Source of the DNA: Ceratodon purpureus
Taxonomy: Eukaryota > Streptophyta > Bryopsida > Pseudoditrichales > Ditrichaceae
NCBI GenBank assembly: GCA_014871385.1
Contig: CM026425.1
Coordinates: 1,339,907 to 1,403,906 of the forward strand
Direction: 5' to 3'
DNA: 64,000 bases
The position numbers and the translations under genes were made by a program. Shown piece by piece: positions 32,009-42,307 of the stretch (positions are counted from its first letter, which is position 1; every line of letters begins with the position of its first letter). A model generated the notes under the pieces. That model worked only from the letters and a program-made list of their open reading frames with translations, made no database searches and was not told the origin of the DNA.

Positions 32009-35000
32009 CATGTTAACCGACATCAACCATGTGAGAGACCTTGACGATCAACTCAATTGTTCGTATGTTCCTGTCAAAGATGACGATGTTGTCATGACCT
32101 TGCTTGAGAGCTTGCCACCTTCCTTTGAGAACTTGATCACGGCTTTGGAGACGTTGCGGTTTGAAGACCTTACCATGGAGTTTGTGACGGCAAGGATGAT
32201 GCATAAAGTGTTCAAGCCCAAGGAGAAGGAGCGTCAGGAAATGATGCAGCTTTCGTATCAAGGCAAAAAAAGGGGAGTAGCTCATTCTCACGTGAAGAGC
32301 CAAAGGTGTGTTACAACTGTGGCAAGCCGGGCCACATTGCAAGACATTGCTACAAGGCAAAGAAGTGGGAGCGAGACAATGCAAACCAAGCCCAAGACAA
32401 GGAGGGTGCCAACCATGTAAAGGATGAAGATGACTACGCCTTTGCAACACAAGAGGGACCCTATTCCAAGTCCATTGGCAAGTGGATCATGGATTCGGGT
32501 GCTACAAAGCACATGACACCTTACCGGGCGGCAATCATCACCGAAGAGTAGTCCAATAGAGCTTTGGCATCGGCGACTTGGTCATTTGAAAGCAAGGAGT
32601 GTGCGCTTTCTTCAAACTCTATTTACAATGCCTTAACTACGAGCTACCTAAACTCCAACATGGTAAGCGGCATGAACCTTGGCAAAGATGACTTGTCCAT
32701 GTCGTTTTGTGAAGGGTGTGTGCAAGGCAAGCAACATAGGGCACCATTTCCAAAAGATGGAGGGACACGTGCGTCAAAGCCATTGGGGATTGTGCATTCA
32801 GATGTGTGGGGTCCTATGAGGACCACATCCATGGGTGGTGCAAGGTACTTTGTGACGTTCATTCATGACTTTTCAAGGCGTGTGTGGTTGTACACCTTGA
32901 AAACCAAGGGAGAGTGCCTTGAGAAGTTCAAGGAGTTCAAGGCACTTGCGGCGATACAATCGGAGCACAAGATCAAGGTTTTCCGATCGGACAATGGAGG
33001 GGAGTTCATCTCCAAGGCCTTCCAACGCTACTTGAAGATGCACGGCATCCAACAACAACCATGAACACCATACACACCACAACAAAACGGAGTTGCAAAG
33101 CGAGCGAATCGCACCATTGTGGAGATGGCAAGGAGCATGCTTCATGCTTGAAAGGACTCAAGCTTTCATTTTAGGCGGAAGCGGTGGCCGATGCGGTGTA
33201 CATTCGCAATCGGTGCCCCACTCGTGCTCTTGTTAGCATCACTCCACAAGAGGCTTGGAGTGGCCGCAAGCCATGCATTGCTCACATGCGTGTGTTTGGA
33301 TGCATTGCTTATACCAAGGTGGTTGATGCAAAGAGAGGTACGCTTGATGCAAAGAGTACCAAGTATTTGTTTCTTGGGTATTGTGAAGGAACCAAGGCGT
33401 ATCGTCTCATGTGCATTAAGACTAGGTGTGCTTGATGAGGAGAGCATTAGTATTGGTGATGGTTTGGAGACGAGTCCAACTGGGAGTAGTGAGGCACCTT
33501 TGTTGGTGTTGGTGGACGAATCTTCCAAACCAACTTCTTCTAGTGACCATGAGGATGCCAAGAAGGACGAGGACGAGGATGAAGAAGAAGCGGAGGAGGA
33601 GACAAGCGAGGCGCATTTACCAACATCGTCATCAAGAGAAGGTGAAGGAGAGGGAGGCAGTCGCTATCCAAGACGAGAACGGCGTCCACTTGGAGAGTGG
33701 TCGAAGAACCACATCTTGCCGCAACAAGAAGTGGAACGGGCCAATGTGGCCAACTTTAAAGATCCATTGAGTTTGTGTGAGGCTTTGCAATCGGAGGATG
33801 CAACCAAGTGGGAGGCGGCCATGCAAGAAGAGTATGACTCCCTCATTGCTAATGGAACGTGGGAGTTGGCTCCCCTTCCAAAGGGCCGCAAGAGTGTTGG
33901 ATGCAAGTGGGTGTTTCGCACCAAGAAGGACGCTACGGGAGAAGTTGTGCGCCACAAGGCAAGTTTGGTGGCCAAAGGCTTCTTACAAGTTGCGGGAGTG
34001 GACTTCCATGAGACCTTTGCTCCCGTGGCCAAGTTCAACACCATTCGGTGCATCCTTGCACTTGGAGCCGCATTGGACTTGGAGATCCACCAAATGGATG
34101 TCAAGACGGCTTTCTTGAATGGAGATTTGGAGGAAGACATCTACATGAGCCAACCTCAAGGGTTTGAAGAGAAGGGCATGGAGCATCTAGTGTGCCAGCT
34201 CAAGAAGTCCTTGTACGGGCTCAAGCAATCACCGAGGGCATGGTACCAACGCATTGACTCCTTCTTCATCAAAGAGGGCTTTACAAGGTGTGAAGCGGAT
34301 CATTTCTTGTACATCATGCAAACGGGTCAGTTCTTGTTGATGGTGCTAGGGTATGTGGATGATTTGATAATCTTGGCTAGCCATCATGCCAAGTTAGAGT
34401 GGCTCAAGGCCAAGCTCAAGGGGGAGTTCCAAATGAGTGATCTCGGTGAGTTGAAGTATTGCCTTGGAGTGGCATTCGAGAGGAACCGCAAGGCTCGCAC
34501 CATCACCATGTGCCAAAGGAAGTACATCAAGGAAGTGCTCAAGCGATTCAACATGGAGGATTGCAAGCCCATTGGTACTCCACTTGATGTGAATGTCAAG
34601 TTGATGAAGCTTTCGATGGAGGAGTTTGAGGCCATTGAAGGTGAGATGGAGTGAATTCCATACAAGGCGGGTGTGGGCTCATTGATGTATGCCATGGTGG
34701 CCACACGGCCCGATCTTGCATTTGCGGTGAGCAAAATGAGCCAATTCATGTCTAGGGCTGGTCCGTCACTTTGGAGTGCCGTCAAGAGCATCATGCGGTA
34801 CTTGCAAGGTACCTTGGAGTTCAAGTTGTGCCTTGGAGGCATCAACATCGAGTTGAGAGGCTATTGCGATGCGGATTGGGCGGGAGATGCAAACAAGCGC
34901 CGTTCAACAACGAGGTATGTCTTCTTCGTTGGAGATGGTGCCATTTCGTGGAATTGCAAGAGGCAACCAACAATTGCCTTGTCCACAACGGAGGCGGAGT

Positions 35001-35350
35001 TCATGGCCACTAGCCAAAGCACCAAGGAAGCCATTTGGCTTCGCAAGCTTTTAAGTGATGTCGGGTGTGTCCAAGTTGATGCATTGACCATCATGTGTGA
35101 TAACCAAGGGTGCATTGCATTGGCAAAGAACCCTACACACCACTCACGCACGAAGCACATTGATGTTCAACATCACTTCATTCGTGAGAAGTTGGAGAGC
35201 GGCGAGATATGCTTGAGGTATTGCCCAACGGAGGTCATGGTGGCGGATGTGTTGACAAAGGCACTTGCGAAGGAGAGGCACCATCGATTAGCAAAGGCCA
35301 TGGGATTGCAAGAGGGTAACTACTCGCAAAGTGGGAGTGTTGGAGTTTAG
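32009..35350 (+). pseudogene. copia gag-pol remnant (copy E, right half)
   Basis: Gag resumes with LTDINHVRDLDDQLNC; zinc knuckle CYNCGKPGHIARHC and protease IMDSGATKHM follow in shifting frames. About 370 bp between protease and the pre-integrase region is lost near 32530. Integrase core 32660-33064 keeps HSD, FRSDNGGEF; TGA follows at 33062 and the family-wide TGA at 33148. A deletion of about 28 bp near 33425 shifts the frame of the integrase C-term. Reverse transcriptase (33440-34654) keeps YVDDLIILAS and ends in a TGA shared with copy B. RNase H (34655-35350) is open to the LTR with [21 protein letters not shown] and [12 protein letters not shown]. Confidence 0.88.
32613..32660 (-). repeat. 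48-bp scar of an inverted copia LTR inside copy E
   Basis: CAAACTCTATTTACAATGCC through to AAACTCCAACA is the terminal 48 bp of an inverted LTR, followed by TGGTAAGCGGCATG. The right-hand junction is identical to that of copy C in copy B (18577/18578). Confidence 0.85.
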
Positions 35351-35765
35351 GTAGCTCGTAGTTAAGGCATTGTAAATAGAGTTTGCAATGAGGTAGAATT
35401 AGAAGGGGGGAAGTAAAAGGGGAGAAAAGGGAGAGAGGTGATTTACCACATGGTGCACATGTGGCTCGAGTAGTTGAAGAGATAAGGACCAGCCCACTTG
35501 CATTGACTAAGCCAAGTCAATGATAAGCTTGGAAGGACAAGTCGGTGGTGGCTAAGTCTTAGGGCCGGCCATGAGTGCCACGTGTACTAAAGGGACTTGC
35601 AAGTGGCTTGGAATGTCCCTTGAGAGTCCCTTAGAGATGTGCAACCAAGTACTATAAGTAAAGAGCTTCGAAAGAAGCTCATATCTCACACCATTCATTG
35701 TTTGTACTACTTTGTGTGCTACACTTGTTTGAGCAACCATCTCTCTTCTTCTTTTAACCTCAGTA
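35338..35765 (+). repeat. 3' LTR of copia copy E (428 bp)
   Basis: Begins TGTTGGAG after GCAAAGTGGGAG and ends CCTCAGTA. Confidence 0.9.
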
Positions 35766-36108
35766 CCCTCTACCCTGAATAGGGACACTGCACGCTGGAT
35801 ATTATGGACTAAGTGACATTCCCTTTTAACAATGCTCTAGGTAGACCGTAAAGAGGGCACGTCAAAGGCCTAAATTGGTCATACTGGCATTTGAAGAGGA
35901 TCCGGCAGACGTATACTAATGGCGATGGCGACTCCGGTTTCACTCGATTCTCACACATCAGCCTCCTCAATTGCTTTGCCACTTCTTTGCCTTGTAGCAA
36001 TGTCTTGCAATGTGGTCCGACTTGCCACAGTTGTAACACACCTTTGGCTCTCCACGTGAGAATGAGCTACTCCCCTTGTTTTGCCTTCATAGTAAGGCCG
36101 CATCATCT

Positions 36109-36735
36109 CTATGGACCTCCTTTGTCCTTGCGCTTGGACACTTCATGCATCATCCTTGCCGTCACAAACTCCATGGTAAGGTCTTCAAACCGCAACGTCT
36201 CCAAAGCCGTGATCAAGTTCTCAAAGGAAGGTGGCAAGCTCTCAAGCAAGGTCATGACAACATCGTCATCTTTGACGGGCACATCCAAACAATTGAGTGG
36301 ATCCGCAAGGTCTCTCACATGGTTGATGTGGGTAAGCACGTCATCACCTTCTTGCATCTTGATGGTAAAGAACTTGCGACGAATAAAGAGAATGTTGGAC
36401 AAGCTCTTTGTCTCATGGATGTTGCACAATGTCTTCCATGCTTCCGTTGGCCCTTTGCAATTCCGAATATCCGCAAGTTGGTTGTCCACAAAATTGAGCT
36501 CTATAACAGACATTGCTCTCTTTACACAGCGATTGTACTCCTTGATAGCCTTTGGATCCATCTTGATGCCCTTTTCATCGTCGTCTTCACTTGGTGGAGG
36601 CTTCTCGGTGCCTTCTACAATCTCCCAAAGGTCCATGGACTCCAACTCCATCTCCATCTTGATCTTCCAAAGGCTAAAGTTCTCCCCCTTGAACTTGTCA
36701 ATGGTCCTAGCACTCTCATTCTCATATGTAGCCAT
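36109..36735 (-). pseudogene. copia gag (copy D, right part)
   Basis: ATG at 36735 in CACCATGG. The frame (MATYENESARTIDKFKGEN to MHEVSKRKDKGGP) covers the gag UBN2-like domain, 209 residues, and is nearly the same as gag of copy C, sharing MATYENES and KIKMEMELESMD. The zinc-knuckle region follows in another frame at 36055-35978 and is then cut by the 212-bp unrelated spacer. The first part of gag could be translated, but no complete gag exists. Confidence 0.82.
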
Positions 36736-37413
36736 GGTGACACTCACTATGCCAAGATCAGCCCCTCCAAGCTCTCAATGTGCACTATGGCACCTCTACA
36801 CTCACTTTGAGCCCCTTCTAGACTCCAAGGTGTTTGTACACACCTCTCACACTCACATCAGCCCGTACAAGGCTCTCATACACATGTCAGCACCTCCCAC
36901 TAGCAAATCAGCCCTTATAAGGCCCTAGTGTGTGAGTGCACACTCCAATCAATCAAATTGAGTCCCTTTTAGCTCAAATGTGCAATGGTTCATTGAAGTA
37001 CTCAAGTCCTCTCACAATGAACTCAAATGCAAACCTTTGCACCTCATCCAAGTATACCTCCCCTTTCTTTGCTCCTACATGCAAAGATGGCCTTGAATGA
37101 CTTACAAGAGCATCACCTAGACTCCAATGTGCATCTATGCACCTCAATCACTCAAATCAGCACCTTTAGAGAGCAAGCAAGCACATCTAAAATGTGTGAA
37201 CAGCGTTAAGGTTGAACAGCTATAAATGAACACATCCACTACTACGACAACTCCGTGTTTTTTTCCAAATCAGCCAAACTGAACTTCTGCACTTCAAAGG
37301 CTTCAAGTCAGCTCCTTTGCATCTTATACACACATTGCCTACCAAGACCTCCTCCAAACTACCTAGCAACTAAAGAACATTTTCTTGCAACTCACATCAG
37401 TAGGCCCATAATC

Positions 37414-37829
37414 AACTAAGATTCAAAGAAGAAGAGAGAATGTTGCTCCATCAAGTGTAGCACACAAAGTAATTTAAACAACGAAGTGGAATATATGCTT
37501 CTTTCGAAGCCCTTCACTTCTAGTACTTGGTTGCACATCTCTAAGTGTCTCCAAAGGGACATTCCAATCTATTTTCAAGTACCTTAAGGCCACATTGCAC
37601 TCATGGCCGCCCATGTGGATTATCTACCACCGACTTGTCGTTCCAACCTTGTTATTGACTTGGCTTAGTCAATGCAAGTGGGTTGGCCCTTATCTCTTTA
37701 TATATATTCATGCCACATGTGCACCATGTGGTAAACAACATGGCTCTCTTTTCTCCGGTTTTACTCTTCGTTTCTAAATCTACCTCAATGCAAATACTAT
37801 TTACATTGCGTTGACTACGAGCTAGTACA
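37414..37829 (-). repeat. diverged copia LTR (copy D, right end)
   Basis: Aligns with the LTR from AACTAAGATTCAAAG to ACTACGAGCTAG but with many substitutions and a changed last part; the ACTCCAACA end is missing. It is clearly the oldest LTR here. The preceding GGCCCATAATC is a mutated primer-binding site. Confidence 0.75.
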
Positions 37830-39354
37830 ATAGGCTCATCATTTATAAAAAATTAAGGTAATTCTATTTACTTCAAAGTTTGTAGAGGAATGATACTTTA
37901 ATACCTATGGCGCCTATGTTTGATGGCAACATCACCATGATCTCCATCGTTACAAAGAACTTGCGGTACTTCATCTTTTGGTTCTTCATCATGGCAATTA
38001 GGAGATTCTTTGTTGGTCCTACATACTACATCTTACTGTGGCAAGTTTGGGCCTCTGACTTTAGATCTTGTTTATAACAAACTACAGGAGTGTGTACTAG
38101 TGATTTTTTTCTGGCTGCTAGCAGCCACATGACCCCCAACTGCATGTGCCCGTCACCGTGGCCAAAAGTGCCTGTGAGCACCTATGGCCGTGTTAAATCC
38201 TTTAGAGCTCTTTGCAAGAGCATATTGAAGTAGTTTTAGGGGTGTAAGTCATGGAGTATGTAGAGGAACAGCAATTACACTACTCTACAATGATTGATTG
38301 TGCAAAGAATGATTGAATAGTACAAAAACTAAGATAGGATGTTGGAATGGAGAGTTGACCAAATTTGGGCAGCAAGAGAAAATCTAATATAGGGAAGTGA
38401 GATTCTAGTACACGGTAGGATTAGAAGGTGGAAATCATAGTCTAAATGTATGAGGTGCTTTTGCAAAAAGAATCTCATGAAAAGCTATAATAGTCTAAGA
38501 GAAATTGGCCTTGCAATCACTGCCTCATCTACACTCTAAAAACAGGTTGCGCATGCAAAGTCATTGCTCAAACAAATCATACACACGAAAAGGATGATCA
38601 CACCATTGTAACATGAAAGGGATTATATTAGAAAGCAGATGAGCATAAAGCTCATTACAAAACAACAAAAAAAAAAGCAAGGTGGAGTTCAAAATGGAAG
38701 GTACGGCACATATGCTGCCCCTCCCCAAGCTCGGCGTGCCTCAGACAAAGAGCAACAGAATTGTGGAAGGCGGGCAGGCGGGGTCTGCGCTGACCAGCGC
38801 CCCATGTGCGAGGTCAGGGACTGCTGGAAAGGGTGCCCGCTTGGGCAGGCCGCACCCCGTCACCAAGGTAGCCGTTACCCCGCGCCGAACCTTGTCAGCC
38901 CAGCTGCTCACGTGGATCCCCTTCCCGCTCCCGCAAGCCCTCTCACCCACCCTCGACAGCTGACCATGCATCCAAATCCCTTCCTCTCCCCACATCGCTC
39001 TATCCCTCGCATTCAGCTTCATATTCACCTCCTCCATAATCAGGCCTCTCCACTTCAATCGATGAGCCAGCTCGCACGAGCCCAAGTTGCGACGTCACAT
39101 CTCATGCTTATCTTTCAATGATTCTAAGCTGCACTTTTTAGCATCTAGCTTCTGATCTCCATCTCCTAGTACATTAGGATCTCTTCTCTTGCAGTATAGA
39201 TCACTTGTGAAGAGATTGCAAGAGTTGAGGACAGTTGTAAGTTTGGGAGAAAGTCTTTGGTTTGAGGTCGATGATGATGGATCAGGGTCACGGTGGAGGT
39301 GGTTGATATGGAGCAGTGCCGTGGGGGAGTGGTGGTGCTCGGCCTTCTCCATTG
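37830..39354. other. intergenic with an unrecognised minus-strand coding remnant
   Basis: Most of 37830-38640 shows no gene. On the minus strand 39190-38745 has one long frame broken by a single TGA. It reads CKRRDPNVLGDGDQKLDAKK, then after the TGA LKWRGLIMEEVNMKLNARDR and MWGEEGIWMHGQLSRVGERA. The composition looks protein-like (balanced, no repeats), but I do not recognise it. It may be a gene fragment. Confidence 0.35.
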
Positions 39355-39578
39355 ATGCGGCCGCCTGCTCCTCCTAGGATGAGTATCGTTCCGCCTAGTC
39401 GACGAGCTGCGCTGCAAAGGAGACAAGTAGAAGACGACGAGGAGGCGGGCAATTGTGCTCGTTTGACGTGGTCGGACTTGTGGGTGTCGGTTGACAATTA
39501 CAGGGGGAGCATGAGAGGGTGTTGCCTAGTGTGTCTGGGCATGCGGAGCCAGGGGAGATGCTTGCCATCATGGGTCCA
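39355..39578 (+). pseudogene. ABCG (white-brown complex) transporter gene, 5' fragment
   Basis: From an ATG at 39355 the frame gives MRPPAPPRMSIVPPSRRAAL, an acidic stretch, then CARLTWSDLWVSVDNYRG. After a shift of frame at a G5 run near 39505 it continues LPSVSGHAEPGEMLAIMGP. LTW-x-DLWV and SGxAEPGEMLAIMGP are the sequence just before and at the start of the Walker A motif of ABCG half-transporters. Similarity ends at that point, before GSGKTT, with no clear splice donor. It is therefore a truncated gene piece, not a working transporter. Confidence 0.55.
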
Positions 39579-42307
39579 CACTCACATTCAATTTGCAGAC
39601 TCCACAGCCACAATGTGTCGCAGTTACGCCAAGTTCACTTAGAGTCCTAATACAGCTACTACAGCTCCTGTCATGCCCCTGTTGTAATCCACACAAGAAC
39701 ACCTCCCAAGTGATTAGGCAATGATACACCGATGTTGTGCTGCAATGATACTTGGCAGGTAATACGAGAATAAATTCCGTGCAGTGAGGGAGAGCATAAG
39801 TCTGAACACCGCAAGTGATTCTCTCTGAGAATCTTGAAGTCTTGCAGGCAGCGTCGCTGATCGGGTTGCTACTTGTGTCTAGCGCTCCGTGTGTCTTCAC
39901 TGCGGTGTGATCGACCCTGTCCAGCTCGTTTACAATGGCTTCTTCTTTAGCACTTTCTCCTTCGTTGCTTCTTCTCTGTGTCAGCGCTTGGTTCTGTTTT
40001 AGTTTTGTTTGATTTTGGTTTGGTCAGATGTAAAGTTGATAGATGTAAGTGATGTATCCAAGTTTTGTAGCTGGTTTGGTTTCAATGATTGATTGTGAAA
40101 TTGTGGATGTATTGGTTGAGAAGTATGTTTTCGGAGGCTGTGATTGATATAAGGTTTCGTAGTTCCCTCCTCCACCGTGGCTGCCTACTTGGACCATTTT
40201 CTGAACTTTCTCCAACTGCCCCTTCAAACTACAATCTGCCTACCCCCATCCGAAGCACTTTCGAGGCAGTAGTCAAAAAAAAATTCTACCGCATTTTTTC
40301 TTCCCCTACACCACTGCCCTTGCAAACCAACCAACCTCAAGTTGGAAAAACTTCACTGCGCGGTATTGATCATTTCCACTTTGGAGTGGCTCTAAAAATC
40401 ATCAACATTGAATTTTACATTAAAAAAAGTGATGTGGATAGGTTTTACCATCCAGAACCTTAAAAAAATTACTTCGAGTTACTTCGAACCTTAAAAAAAA
40501 TTGTCAATTGAATGACGGCTGCGAACGGTCAAAGAATGAAATCGACCAGTTTTTGGTCGTTTAGGCGTTTAAGGGTAAAGACGAATTTTTCCCCCAGAAA
40601 CAGCCTTTGTTAATTTTAAGGGAAAAATTTGGATGAAGAAGCCAACTTTGAAACAATTGTTCCCAAAAACTTAGATGAAGATGCCAGATTTTTGGATGAG
40701 ATCAATAATAAATGGATGAAAGATCATTTAATGTACAAAAGCTGAATGAATGTAGATAAATTTAGTGACACATCAAAATTCTATGTTGCTAGTTGAGTAT
40801 TTGTTGAAAATGAAATAAAAAACCCTGTTGTATACCACGTTTGATGACTCCAACCTTAGAGTAAGTATGTTATGCGATCTCCTCTCATATCACTGGCAAG
40901 GACGTTCTATTATCCAAATCTTAAACAATAAAACCTTTAACTTTGTCTGATTCTAAAGAAGACACTTGACCATGATTAAAAGCAAGTACAACATCTTGAT
41001 TCACTAACTCGTCAACAATCTAATCAAATGGACCACAAAATGTCTCTAACGACAGTAAATTGTCTTTGTGCATCTCTAAATTGCGATCAACAAGGGACAC
41101 TACCAACAAGCGCAGCACCAACAATTTAGGGTCCATCACTTAAATTATACAACGCATCAACTTTGTCATGCACAATCACATGTGTTTTTGAATGATTTGA
41201 TTCGTGAAATAAAACCAATTCAATGTGCTTTCATATAAGTGGGGAGCTAGAATGACAGCTACCTACAAGTATGTTCGCATCTAACCTTAGAGTTGGTCTT
41301 ACAAAGAGGTGTTACATCCTTAAAAAAATGTGTGTTCCCACCTACATTTTTTAGTAATTACCAATCCTACATGGATGTACACATGGCATGCTTTTAAGAA
41401 TGGATACTAGCTAACGTTTAGGGGGCCAAAAAATATTTGTGCAATAGTAAGCAATTGTAAAGCGAGTACCAAAATAGGAAATATTCCCTAGTTTTGAACA
41501 TTAAACAATGGACTTAGTTAATGTGGCAATATTTAGTTAGTGATGCAGGACTTGCAAGGATATGTTCTACAAGGATATCTTCTACCTTCATGTGGCAAAT
41601 AGTCAGGGTCAAAATATAGCTCAACTTCTACCTTCAGCCTGGATCAAAATATAGCTGAGGTAATGTGGGTTTCTTAATTGAAGTGGCAAGTGGTTTGAGG
41701 GGTTTTTAAATGATATAGAGCCACTCTCTTCAACTATTTATAAAAAACGATTACGGTACGTTAAAACCAACCGGCACACATGTACCATAGGGAACTCGTG
41801 GCAGAGCACCACAGTACTAGAACTGTTAAAAGAGAATTTTTCAGAGTCATAAAAATCGTATAGCACCTCCAATTTTGAACTTTGCCAATGCAGTACACTA
41901 CAACAACTGTTCAGAAGAAGCACGAAAAGCTATGCTAAACTTTTTACTGTATGAATTCATCTTCTCAGATGTAAACGTACACAATGTCTTGTTTTAAAGA
42001 CACTCAGAGGAAATCCGCTGGTATACTATCATATTACACCATACACTAAGGACCCCAATTAAAACTTACGAGTAGTGTTTCTTGTCACACAGCAACAGGA
42101 TAAAGTGCTCGCAGCAACTTGAATTGATTGCAATTCCTGTTAAGTGGCAATAGGCTTGACACGTGGCCACTTAAACCCTTGACCGCACTCGTACACTACT
42201 GTTATATCAACCACTGAACCTACGGGATAAGGCAAGATCACTTACACAGGCAGGTTGCAAACGATAACCCTACCGGACACTTCTCATGTTCTTTTCATGA
42301 ATGCTAC
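39579..42307. other. intergenic, no gene supported
   Basis: AT-leaning sequence with short frames only. I see no repeat ends, RNA gene or conserved protein. The MnmG coding region ends at 42308 on the minus strand, so its 3' UTR must lie in the last few hundred bases. Confidence 0.5.

Larger units (their letters stand above)
24671..35765 (+). mobile_element. Ty1/copia copy E, split by nested copy F
   Basis: Left part 24671-26277 (5' LTR, primer-binding site, leader, start of gag) and right part 32009-35765 (gag end to 3' LTR) join perfectly once copy F and one CATGT are removed. The two LTRs differ at about 11 of 428 positions by eye, so the insertion is older than F. Flanks GTACT (left) and CCCTC (right) do not match; the right flank has been rearranged. 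Confidence 0.9.
23905..37829 (-). mobile_element. Ty1/copia copy D, outermost and mosaic, split by copy E
   Basis: The left part (23905-24670) is a 3' LTR and the RNase H end; the right part (35978-37829) is gag, leader and a strongly diverged 5' LTR. The middle of pol is absent and 212 bp of unrelated sequence (35766-35977) lies beside copy E. The left LTR is close to the young LTRs while the right LTR (37414-37829) and leader after about 37195 are much more diverged. The two ends are therefore probably not from one original insertion; treating them as one element is inference from orientation and order. Confidence 0.55.

Noticed and set aside
24666-35770. GTACT/GTACC as target duplication of copy E
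   Set aside because: It would require LTR ends that disagree with those set by the clean duplication of copy F (LTR ending CAATA or CAGTA), and the right flank is rearranged.
38639-39121. 160-codon plus-strand frame
   Set aside because: The minus strand is more protein-like here and this frame starts in an A-run; taken as a shadow.
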